Positions 46,525-55,360 of a DNA stretch of 64,000 nt are shown here, in pieces. The DNA is from an uncultured Bacteroidota bacterium. GTDB lineage: Bacteria > Bacteroidota > Bacteroidia > Bacteroidales > SZUA-534. The translations under genes and the position numbers were made by a program. Where the stretch lies: NCBI GenBank assembly GCA_946414435.1, contig CAMKOM010000013.1, forward strand, positions 1 through 64,000, given 5' to 3'. The notes under the pieces were generated by a model. It had not been told where the DNA came from and searched no databases. It worked only from the letters and a program-made list of their open reading frames with translations. The stretch's first letter is position 1. The number at the start of each line of letters is the position of its first letter.

Positions 46525-49002
46525 ATGAAAAAACATCTGATACTTTGCATTTTAACCATAATCATAGGCACGACTCTGTCAGCACAAGAGAATCCGAAAA
46601 TAAAAAAGGATGCATTTTTTTCATCGCCGATGGGGCTTGATGAAGCAAAAAAAAGCCTGGCAAAGGGCGAGCACTACTACAAAAAAGGTGTCGGGTTGTA
46701 CGATGAGGCTCTGAAATACTATATGAAGGCCTACCGCTACAACAATCGCGACGCTGCTCTCAACTACAAGATAGCCGTCTGCAACCTTATGGGCAATAAT
46801 CGCGAAGACGCGCTCGAGTTTCTTCTCCAGAGCACCCCTTCTGTTGCAAAAGACTACTATTATATGCTCGGGCGCGCCTATCAGTATAACAATCAGTTTG
46901 ATGAGGCCATTAACGCCTACCGCAGCTATCTGCAAGGTTGCTCACGAATCGACTATGCAAACGCCAACAAAAAGGTGGCGCAGATTATCCGAGAATGCGA
47001 GTTCGGCAAAGAGATGATTAAAGACACGGTGGCGGTGTTTATCAATAACTTAGGCCCGATAATCAACACCTACTATGACGACTACAACGCCATGGTGAGC
47101 GACAAGAACCAGCAGATTTACTTCACATCGCGCCGACCACAACAAGAACCGAAAAAACGAGTATCGAGATTCAAGTTCAAGGAACAGATAATGAGCGCCG
47201 AAGACGGCATCAACCAACAATGCGAGAAGGTGTGGTTCGAAAGCGATTTCAGCTCGGTACGTAACATCAGCCTTGCCGGAATGAGCCACAACGGCGAACG
47301 CATCTATTTCTACAAAGGCAAGCGCGGCAACGGCATGCTCTACACCGCTGTTATGGGGCCGAAAGACTGGACCAAAGTGCGGAAACTGAAAGGTGGCATC
47401 AACCACATCGCCTATAAGGAAGGCGCTCTGAGCATCGACGCCGACAACAACATCTATTACATCACCAACCACCGCAGCGGCTTGGGTGGCAGCGACATCT
47501 GGACAGCGCAGTACAAGAAGAAAAACCGCTGGCGCAAGCCGCAAAACATCGGGGCTCCCATAAACACTCCGTTTGACGAGGCCAGTGTGGCCGTAACGCC
47601 CGACGGCAAGACCATCTTTTTCGCTTCGAACGGCCATCTGGGTATGGGAGGGTTCGACATCTACAAATCGGTGAAGAATGACGACGGCAGCTGGAGTGAG
47701 CCACAAAATCTTGGGTTCCCCATCAACAGCCCGGCCGACGAGATATTCTATCAGCCCACATCAGACCCCAATGTGGCGCTCTACTCAACCATGCGCAAGG
47801 GCGGCCACGGCGGATTCGACATCTACTCCATCATCAATGACAACCGGCAGCCGTTCTATTATGAGTGTTCGGCTATCGAGACTGATGAGATGGAACCGCT
47901 TGCTGTGTCGGTGACCATTACCGACGCCGCCGGCAACACACTGAAATCGGGTGAGGCCCGGAACGCCGACCAACCCTTCCGATGCAAGTTCGACGACACG
48001 GGCGTTTACATTGTGAACCTTAACCACGAAGGTTACAAATCGGTTACTGATACCATTCAATGCCCACCGCAGAAAAAAATGACGGTTAAGAAGCTGTTTG
48101 TGCTCGACAAGCTGCGCCATCCGTTCACCATTGCCGGCACAGTTACCGACGCCGACAAGAACACCCCCGTGCGAGCCATGGTGCTGTTGAAAGACGCTTC
48201 CGGTAACATAATCGGCAAAACGGCTTCAAGCCAACTCACTGGTAACTACGCTTTCTCTCTTGCCGACAAGACCGATTTCAAACTTGAGGTGTCGGCAACC
48301 GACTATTACTCTTTTGAAAAGCAGATTAACGCTACAAAGACAAAGGCAAGCGAAGCCCGTGAGGACATCAAACTCAAATGCAGCCGCGTGGACTACATTG
48401 TGCGAGGCCGTATAACCGAAGAGGACCAAACAACACCTCTGCGCGCCGCACTGACTTTCTACGAATCGGGCAAACGCGAGGCCGAAACCATTGTGTTCAG
48501 CGACAGTATAAGCGGAAATTTCAATGTCACACTGAAGACAAATCATCCTTACATGGTTGAGGTTGAGGCAAATATGCATTTCTTTATAAACGATGCCATC
48601 TACTTTGGAGTTGATCAAACTCTTGTGGTGCGCAACTTCTCGCTCAAGAAGATGGAAACTGGTGCCAAATTGGTGATAGAGAACATTTTGTTCAATTCGG
48701 GCAAGGCCACTCTAAAACCGCAGTCGTTTGAGGCTCTCGACAAATTTGCCGAACTGCTGCAGAAGAACCCCACAGTGAGCATCGAAGTATCGGGACATAC
48801 TGATAACACTGGCTCAGCATCGCTCAATAAAAAACTGTCGAAAGACCGCGCACTTACTGTAAAAAACTATTTGGTTAACAAAGGGATAGAAGATGAACGC
48901 ATAACCTATGCCGGCTACGGATTCGAGCAGCCCATTGCCCCGAACGATACACCCGAAGGACGTGAGCAGAACCGGCGCGTTGAAATTAAAGTGATTAAGT
49001 GA
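46525..49002 (+). CDS. PorE-like protein: TPR + PD40 propeller + carboxypeptidase-regulatory-like domain + OmpA_C
   Basis: TPR (YYKKGVGLYDEALKYYMKAYRYNNRDAALNYKIAVC), PD40 (GGSDIWTAQYKKKNRWRKPQNIGAPINTPFDEASVAVTPDGKTIFFASNG), OmpA_C (SGHTDNTGSASLNKKLSKDRALTVKNYLVNKGI...NRRVEIKVIK). Confidence 0.88.
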   Translation: MKKHLILCILTIIIGTTLSAQENPKIKKDAFFSSPMGLDEAKKSLAKGEHYYKKGVGLYDEALKYYMKAYRYNNRDAALNYKIAVCNLMGNNREDALEFLLQSTPSVAKDYYYMLGRAYQYNNQFDEAINAYRSYLQGCSRIDYANANKKVAQIIRECEFGKEMIKDTVAVFINNLGPIINTYYDDYNAMVSDKNQQIYFTSRRPQQEPKKRVSRFKFKEQIMSAEDGINQQCEKVWFESDFSSVRNISLAGMSHNGERIYFYKGKRGNGMLYTAVMGPKDWTKVRKLKGGINHIAYKEGALSIDADNNIYYITNHRSGLGGSDIWTAQYKKKNRWRKPQNIGAPINTPFDEASVAVTPDGKTIFFASNGHLGMGGFDIYKSVKNDDGSWSEPQNLGFPINSPADEIFYQPTSDPNVALYSTMRKGGHGGFDIYSIINDNRQPFYYECSAIETDEMEPLAVSVTITDAAGNTLKSGEARNADQPFRCKFDDTGVYIVNLNHEGYKSVTDTIQCPPQKKMTVKKLFVLDKLRHPFTIAGTVTDADKNTPVRAMVLLKDASGNIIGKTASSQLTGNYAFSLADKTDFKLEVSATDYYSFEKQINATKTKASEAREDIKLKCSRVDYIVRGRITEEDQTTPLRAALTFYESGKREAETIVFSDSISGNFNVTLKTNHPYMVEVEANMHFFINDAIYFGVDQTLVVRNFSLKKMETGAKLVIENILFNSGKATLKPQSFEALDKFAELLQKNPTVSIEVSGHTDNTGSASLNKKLSKDRALTVKNYLVNKGIEDERITYAGYGFEQPIAPNDTPEGREQNRRVEIKVIK

Positions 49003-50618
49003 TTATGAAGAGATTAGACATAATAATATTGTTTGCCGCCACTCTGGCATTGCCGACAAGCTGCATGAAAGACGATGTGGAGATTGACGAAGTGAGCTAC
49101 AAACGCCCAGTTAACATTGCCGCGCCTGTATCGGTGATTGTTGCTGACTATGACGACATTATGAAACGGCTGGCAAAGGGTGACAGCAAAAATGTTCCCG
49201 AAACAAAAATAGGCAGTGACGGATTGCTGTATGTGGAATACAATAAAGATTACAAGATAGGTTGGGAAAACGTGCTTTCACTGAACAAAGTGCGTCTTGG
49301 GTTACGATCTCCGATGTCATTGAATAAAGACGCAAAAATCAACCGCACAATGACTGAGCGCATCAAACTGAATTCCGATGACAGCCAGCGCATCGACTCA
49401 CTCACCATCGCGACAGCCACCATGACAGTCAAAGCAGATGCCATGGATGCTTCCGGAAAATATACAATGAGCATACCTGAACTCAGCAACGGCGGCAAGC
49501 CTTTCACAATTAGTTGGGAACCCGGAAGCGGTTACAACGAGAAAATCGACCTTACAGGGTACAAAATCGTGCCAAAACACTCATCAGACTCCAGTTTCCT
49601 GACCATAAGCATCAGCCTGAACGGCACTGCCACAAGCACTTCACTCAATTCAATGTTTTCATTCAGTATGTCAGTGAGCGAAATTGTACCGGAAATTGTC
49701 TATGGATTCTTCGGTACAAAAGTGGTTTACAACAGTCCGTCGGAAATGGCACTCGATTTCTTCGACTCGTATGAGTTTGACGACGGCATTGAGTTTACCG
49801 GAACAGACATAACAATGGATGTCAACAACTGGACTGGCACGCAATTCGATGTGACAATGGACCTTATGCGCCTGGTTGACCGCGACAGCTTATCATCGAA
49901 CATCAAATTCAACATTGAAAACACACTCTACGTCGACCAGGTTAGTCATGACACCTACCGTCCCGACGGCAACTTCAAACCTTGTTTCAACAGCTTCACA
50001 CTCGACACTGCAAATTCAGATGTAAACTCGCTGTTGAGCATCGACCCCATCAGCTACAAATACAGCATTATCGTTAATTCGAATCCGAAAGGCGAGACAA
50101 AAGAAAACTTTCTGACAAAGGAATCAACTCTCGACTGCCACGTCAACATGTACATCCCACTTTGGATGAAAGTGGACAATATGGACCGCAACGACACTAT
50201 CGATTTTGATCTTAACAGCATCATCATCGACAAAGACAACGCGGACTATGTGGATACGCTGGCAATGTATTTCGACTTTGAAAACGGCTTCCCCGTAACA
50301 CAACTAGCGCAAGCCTATCTAGTGGACGGCAATATGCGGATTGTGGATTCGCTTTTCCCAAAATTTGAGCAGGTCTGGATAATGCCCAAGATAGACAACA
50401 ACAAACGCGTGTCGGAATGGAGCCATGTGAGCAAAAAGGCCGTGATGGACAAAGAACAAATCAAACGATGCTCCGATGCCGATGTGAAGAAAATCCTGCT
50501 TAAAAGCATTATCAGCACCAACCACAACGGGAAGAACAAATTTTTCAAATTCTACGAGGAGTACGGGATGACAATAAAATTCTCGTTCGAGGTTGTAAGT
50601 AACTATTTAGCAGATTAG
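48999..50618 (+). CDS. Hypothetical lipoprotein
   Basis: MKRLDIIILFAATLALPTSCMKDDVEIDE lipobox; translationally overlapped with the upstream gene. Confidence 0.65.
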   Translation: MIMKRLDIIILFAATLALPTSCMKDDVEIDEVSYKRPVNIAAPVSVIVADYDDIMKRLAKGDSKNVPETKIGSDGLLYVEYNKDYKIGWENVLSLNKVRLGLRSPMSLNKDAKINRTMTERIKLNSDDSQRIDSLTIATATMTVKADAMDASGKYTMSIPELSNGGKPFTISWEPGSGYNEKIDLTGYKIVPKHSSDSSFLTISISLNGTATSTSLNSMFSFSMSVSEIVPEIVYGFFGTKVVYNSPSEMALDFFDSYEFDDGIEFTGTDITMDVNNWTGTQFDVTMDLMRLVDRDSLSSNIKFNIENTLYVDQVSHDTYRPDGNFKPCFNSFTLDTANSDVNSLLSIDPISYKYSIIVNSNPKGETKENFLTKESTLDCHVNMYIPLWMKVDNMDRNDTIDFDLNSIIIDKDNADYVDTLAMYFDFENGFPVTQLAQAYLVDGNMRIVDSLFPKFEQVWIMPKIDNNKRVSEWSHVSKKAVMDKEQIKRCSDADVKKILLKSIISTNHNGKNKFFKFYEEYGMTIKFSFEVVSNYLAD

Positions 50619-50621
50619 AAG

Positions 50622-52064
50622 ATGAAACGATATATCATATATATACTGATGTTGCTACTGTGGTACGATGCCACAGCACAGCCGTCACTGTCTCTATATT
50701 ATATGGAAAGCGTGCCGCAGTCATCGTTGCTGAACCCTGCCCGACAACCGCGATGCAACATGTTTATAACGGTGGCCAGCATGTCGCTTCACACCGAGAC
50801 CAATATCAAGGCATCGAAACTGTTCACAAAGGTTGACGGCGAGTGGAATTTCATCACCGATAAGAATTATGACTATGCCGACATCAAACGCAAGTTCAAA
50901 AGAGGTGCAAGACTCAACAATCAGATGTCGGTTGAACTGGGCAACGTAGGCTGGCGTGACCACAACGGTTATTGGTCAGTTGGTATCAGCGAACGGTTCG
51001 AGACCAGCGCCGCACTGCCATCTGCATTTTTCTCAATGTTAGATAATGGTCTGCCCAATGGCACACGGCTCAAGTTCAACACTCTGAGAATCAACGCTTG
51101 CGCTTATCATGAATTTGCCGTTGGCTACTCGCAGAAACTGACCGAAAATTTATCTGTTGGCATCCGAGCCAAATATCTTTCTGGTATTACGGCGATTAAA
51201 ACCGATATTCCAAAATTCAGCGTCAACACTGGCCGCGACCAATGGGACTTCGACATCAACGCGTCGATTTCGGCATCGTTCCCCATCGAAGTCAAAAACG
51301 ATCCAGATGGTTCAATATCCATCGATTCAATCGAAATGAAGGAAATGGACTTACACGATGCGCTTAAGTTTGCACTGCCAGGTCTGCGCAACCCAGGCGC
51401 AGCTGTCGATTTAGGCATGGAATACACCTTCAACAAGAATTTCAGAGTCTCGGCTGCCGTCACCGACCTTGGACTTATTTTCTGGACGGGAGACGCCAAC
51501 ACCGTCAAGGCAAAAGGCGCGTTCACATACACCGGCCCCAATATTGACCTTGATTCATTTTTCGATGGTACAGATGCTGGTGAACTCCTAACCGACTTGG
51601 CCGATTCACTCAAGAACATGGTGACAACCAGCGTGTCGCACAAATATTTCACAACTGGCGTCCACCCGAACATTTATATCGGCGGCGAATACACTCCGCT
51701 GCATTTCTTGAGCATCGGTCTTGTGTCGCGCACAACACTCTGGAAAAGCAGCGTATCGCAGAATTTCAACTTGTCAGTCAACGTAAAACCCTACAAGTTC
51801 TTCTCGGTGATGACCGGTCTGAATGCCGACATAAAAGGTTGCTGCACAGCCGATCTCGGATTCTCGCTCAAACTAGGACCGCTGCAATACTACCTGATGA
51901 CCAACGGAATCCCCATCGCATACCGCAAATATAACATCGACGGCAGCCGGTTCACCGCGCCGTACAATGTGTGCGACTTCAACATCAGCACAGGATTGAA
52001 CCTTATTTTCGGAGCCAAAGGATTCAAAGACAAACCGATGGTGAACACCTACTCGGTGTTTTGA
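50622..52064 (+). CDS. DUF5723-like outer membrane protein
   Basis: YYMESVPQSSLLNPARQPRCNMFITVASMSLHTETN...YHEFAVGYSQKLTENLSVGIRAKYLSG. Confidence 0.75.
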   Translation: MKRYIIYILMLLLWYDATAQPSLSLYYMESVPQSSLLNPARQPRCNMFITVASMSLHTETNIKASKLFTKVDGEWNFITDKNYDYADIKRKFKRGARLNNQMSVELGNVGWRDHNGYWSVGISERFETSAALPSAFFSMLDNGLPNGTRLKFNTLRINACAYHEFAVGYSQKLTENLSVGIRAKYLSGITAIKTDIPKFSVNTGRDQWDFDINASISASFPIEVKNDPDGSISIDSIEMKEMDLHDALKFALPGLRNPGAAVDLGMEYTFNKNFRVSAAVTDLGLIFWTGDANTVKAKGAFTYTGPNIDLDSFFDGTDAGELLTDLADSLKNMVTTSVSHKYFTTGVHPNIYIGGEYTPLHFLSIGLVSRTTLWKSSVSQNFNLSVNVKPYKFFSVMTGLNADIKGCCTADLGFSLKLGPLQYYLMTNGIPIAYRKYNIDGSRFTAPYNVCDFNISTGLNLIFGAKGFKDKPMVNTYSVF

Positions 52065-52100
52065 TGTAAAAAACGGATTTGAGTAATTAAAGCGGAATAA

Positions 52101-52664
52101 CTACTTATTGTTGAACTGGTTCATGATACCTGGAACACCCACAAACGGCAGTTGCTGCACGGCCTGACAGCATAGGTTGATGCGCTCGTCGATGGTGGCG
52201 TTTTCCTCGTCGGTCCACTGGCCGAGTACATAATCGACCTGATGGCCGCGTGTGAACTCGTTCCCGATGCCAAACCTTAGTCGTGCAAAATCGGATGTTG
52301 AAAGCGACTCGGCAATGTTTTTCAGCCCATTATGGCCCCCATCGCTGCCGCGCTGGCGTATGCGGATTTTGCCGAAAGGCAGCGCCAAGTCGTCACAGAT
52401 AATAAGAAGATGGTCGAGCGGAATTTTTTCCTGCTGCATCCAGTAGGCAACGGCCTTCCCGCTCAGATTCATATAGGTTGTTGGCTTAATGAGAATGAAA
52501 GTGCGGCCACGCGACTTCATCTCAGCGCGGTAGGCATGACGCACCTCACTAAAAGAAATATTGGATGCCTTAGCCAAGGCATCCAATACTTTAAATCCTA
52601 TGTTGTGGCGGGTGTTGGCGTATTCAGTGCCAATATTGCCCAACCCTACAATCAGATATTTCAC
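52101..52664 (-). CDS. pth: Peptidyl-tRNA hydrolase
   Basis: MKYLIVGLGNIGTEYANTRHNIGFKVLDALA; KPTTYMNLSGKAVAYW; RGSDGGHNGLKNI. Confidence 0.97.
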   Translation of the reverse strand: MKYLIVGLGNIGTEYANTRHNIGFKVLDALAKASNISFSEVRHAYRAEMKSRGRTFILIKPTTYMNLSGKAVAYWMQQEKIPLDHLLIICDDLALPFGKIRIRQRGSDGGHNGLKNIAESLSTSDFARLRFGIGNEFTRGHQVDYVLGQWTDEENATIDERINLCCQAVQQLPFVGVPGIMNQFNNK

Positions 52665-52676
52665 AATCTCCGATTA

Positions 52677-53261
52677 TTATGCTTCGGCAGCAGCGGCAGC
52701 AGCGTCGGCATTGAGAGCCGCACGTGTCATTTTAACTGTTGCAACTACAATGTTCTTAGCCTCAAGGATTTCGAGACCGTCGAAGCTCAAATCCTGAATT
52801 TTGATTGCCTTGCCAAGACCAAGATTGGTAACGTCAATCTCAAGAATGTCAGGAAGTTTCTCAATCAAACCTTTAACGCGGATCTTGCGGATTTTCAGCA
52901 CCAGTTTACCACCCTGACGAACGCCTTCGGCCAGACCGTTGAGTTTCACTGGCAGAGCGATTGAAACTGGTTTTTTGTCGCTAACTTCAAGAAAATCAAT
53001 GTGCTCGATAGCGTCAGATACGCAGTTGTACTGAACGTCTTTCAGAACAGCCTTGCAAGCCTTTCCGTCAATTACAAGGTCAACAATGTAGATGTTCGGG
53101 GTGTAAATCAAACCGCGGAAAGCCTCAACAGGGGCTGAAAAGTGGGTTACCGACTCGCCGCCGTACACTACGCAAGGAACCTGTCCGTTTTTGCGAAGCT
53201 CGCGTGTTGCCTTTTTGCCAAGGTCTGCACGAACAGAACCTTTAATCTCAATAGTTTTCAT
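52677..53261 (-). CDS. rplY: 50S ribosomal protein L25 / general stress protein Ctc
   Basis: MKTIEIKGSVRADLGKKATRELRKNGQVPCVVYGGESVTHFSAPVEAFRGLIYTP; start set at internal ATG 53261. Confidence 0.93.
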   Translation of the reverse strand: MKTIEIKGSVRADLGKKATRELRKNGQVPCVVYGGESVTHFSAPVEAFRGLIYTPNIYIVDLVIDGKACKAVLKDVQYNCVSDAIEHIDFLEVSDKKPVSIALPVKLNGLAEGVRQGGKLVLKIRKIRVKGLIEKLPDILEIDVTNLGLGKAIKIQDLSFDGLEILEAKNIVVATVKMTRAALNADAAAAAAEA

Positions 53262-53333
53262 TCTAATAAATTTATGTGCTACTTGCGACTGAGTCGCCCA
53301 TTGCACGTTAGACAATAAAAATTTTAAGCGGCG

Positions 53334-53363
53334 CAAAGGTAGAAAAATATGTGTTTGGTGCAA
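53334..53363 (-). promoter_or_regulatory. Bacteroidota-type promoter of rplY
   Basis: Minus strand TTG-CACCAAACACATATTTTTC-TACCTTTG: exact 19-nt spacer. Confidence 0.72.
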
Positions 53364-53454
53364 CAGCCGCCAACTTTATTATTTTTGGCGCAGATTTGAT
53401 GAAATAATTTTTCGCACAGATGATACAGAAAACACTGATTTGCACAATTTTATT

Positions 53455-53520
53455 TCTAACCGATTTTGGCAGATTCGATCAGAATAATCCATCGGTATAA
53501 ATCTGATTGAATCGGTTAGA
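53455..53520. repeat. Imperfect long inverted repeat (intergenic)
   Basis: TCTAACCGATT (53455-53465) / AATCGGTTAGA (53510-53520) with inner ATCAGA/TCTGAT. Confidence 0.7.
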
Positions 53521-53585
53521 GACTATAACAACATTTTTTGTGCCCCGATTGTTATCGGGACTGTGAAATCAGTGTAATATTTGAA

Positions 53586-54368
53586 ATGATTATGACCGAC
53601 ACCGAACTAAAACGATTCCTTGACGCGCAGGCCGCGCGGTTCGACAATCCCGATTTCATTGCCGAAGACCCGATTTCGATTCCGCACCGCTTCAGCCATC
53701 CCGACGATATAGCCATTGCTGGATTTCTGGCCGCAACCATCGCCTGGGGGCAGCGCAAGAGCATTGTGAAATCGGCCAACCAACTCATCAACTGGATGGA
53801 CGGCGCGCCGCACGATTTCATTACAAACTGCACCGAAGCCGATTTGCAGCCGTTCGAGCGGTTTGTTTACCGCACCTTCAACGGCACCGACTGCACCACA
53901 TTTCTGCGCTCGCTGCACAATATATATACGAATTACGGCGGTTTGGAACGGGTTGTTACTGAAGGATTTAAATCATCGGGTACGATACGCGGAGCGCTGT
54001 CGCATTTCTATCAGGTTTTCTTCGAGATTGACCATCAGCACCGTACCGAGAAGCACCTGGCCAACCCCGACAAAGGCTCGGCGTCGAAGCGGATGAATAT
54101 GTATCTGCGTTGGATGGTGCGGCAGAGCGGCACGGGTGTCGATTTCGGCATTTGGAAGAATATTCCACAGTCGGCACTTCAGATTCCGCTCGATGTGCAC
54201 GTGGGCAACGTCTCGCGGCAGTTGGGGTTGCTCACCCGGAAACAAAATGACTGGCAAGCCGTTGAAGAACTCACCGCCCGCCTGCGCCAGTTCTGCCCCG
54301 ACGACCCTGTGAAGTACGATTTCGCGCTGTTCAGTTTGGGCGTAAACAATTTAGAAATTAGGATTTAG
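53586..54368 (+). CDS. TIGR02757 family protein
   Basis: HRFSHPDDIAIAGFLAATIAWGQRKSIVKSANQLINWMDGAPHDF...QIPLDVHVGNVSRQLGLLTRKQNDWQAVEELTARLRQFCPDDPVKYDFALFSLGV. Confidence 0.88.
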   Translation: MIMTDTELKRFLDAQAARFDNPDFIAEDPISIPHRFSHPDDIAIAGFLAATIAWGQRKSIVKSANQLINWMDGAPHDFITNCTEADLQPFERFVYRTFNGTDCTTFLRSLHNIYTNYGGLERVVTEGFKSSGTIRGALSHFYQVFFEIDHQHRTEKHLANPDKGSASKRMNMYLRWMVRQSGTGVDFGIWKNIPQSALQIPLDVHVGNVSRQLGLLTRKQNDWQAVEELTARLRQFCPDDPVKYDFALFSLGVNNLEIRI

Positions 54369-54445
54369 GAATTAACAATGAATGGACAACAGACGACAGA
54401 AAACAGAAAAATGACAAGCGAACAATGTCCGTCGACCGTAGTCTG

Positions 54446-55177
54446 ATGTCAAAAAAAACAAAAATGAGCAACAACTACTTCTGTTTCAAACAATTCGCCA
54501 TTGTGCAAGATAACACGGCAATGAAGGTTGGCACCGATGGCGTGCTATTGGGCGCGTGGTGCGATTGCGCCAATGCGCGACGGGTGCTCGATGTTGGCAC
54601 TGGCACTGGCCTGATAGCCATTATGGCTGCGCAGCGGTCCGAAGCGCAAGTGGCGGCCGTTGAGATTGATGGCCAGGCCTGCATCGATGCTATTACCAAT
54701 ATCGATAACTGCCCCTGGGCCGACCGTATAGAGTTGTTCAACCTTCCCATTCAAGAATTTGCTGCCGACTGCCCCGACCGTTTCGACCTGATTGTCAGCA
54801 ACCCACCGTTTTTCAACAACTCACTCAAAGCGCCAAGCCAAGGCCGAGCCCTTGCCCGCCACGACGACACTCTACCCGTGGCCGACTTGTTCAGTTGCGC
54901 CGCCCAACTGCTGACCGATGATGGCCGCTTGTCGGTAATCATCCCTGTTGACCGCCTTGCCGATTATGACGCAGAAGCCGCCCGTCACCACCTGACGACA
55001 GTCCGCCGCGCAATGGTGCGCCCAAATCCTGCACTGCCGTTTCACCGCGCAATGGTTGAGTACGGCTATGGCACCGCTCTTGCCACCGACGAGATTATCT
55101 GCATTGAAACCGGCGAACACGGCATATACAGCCCTGAATATATTGCGCTTACACGGGAATTTTATCTAAAATTCTAA
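54446..55177 (+). CDS. tRNA1(Val) (adenine(37)-N6)-methyltransferase-like
   Basis: FCFKQFAIVQDNTAMKVGTDGVLLGAWCDCANARRVLDVGTGTGLIAIMAAQR; FDLIVSNPPFFNNSLKAPSQGRALARHDDTLP. Confidence 0.88.
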   Translation: MSKKTKMSNNYFCFKQFAIVQDNTAMKVGTDGVLLGAWCDCANARRVLDVGTGTGLIAIMAAQRSEAQVAAVEIDGQACIDAITNIDNCPWADRIELFNLPIQEFAADCPDRFDLIVSNPPFFNNSLKAPSQGRALARHDDTLPVADLFSCAAQLLTDDGRLSVIIPVDRLADYDAEAARHHLTTVRRAMVRPNPALPFHRAMVEYGYGTALATDEIICIETGEHGIYSPEYIALTREFYLKF

Positions 55178-55360
55178 CGGATGTTTTGTCTAGTAGGGAC
55201 AATAGATTGATAGAGATTCCGATATCCAAACCATTCGGTGTGCTCAAAAAAGATGCGTATTACGAAATTCTATCAATCGTATGCGCTTACGGCGCTTTTC
55301 TTGGTTTATTTATAAATGTCAGTATTTCAGTCCATTTATCATCCTAATTGCTCAATTTCA

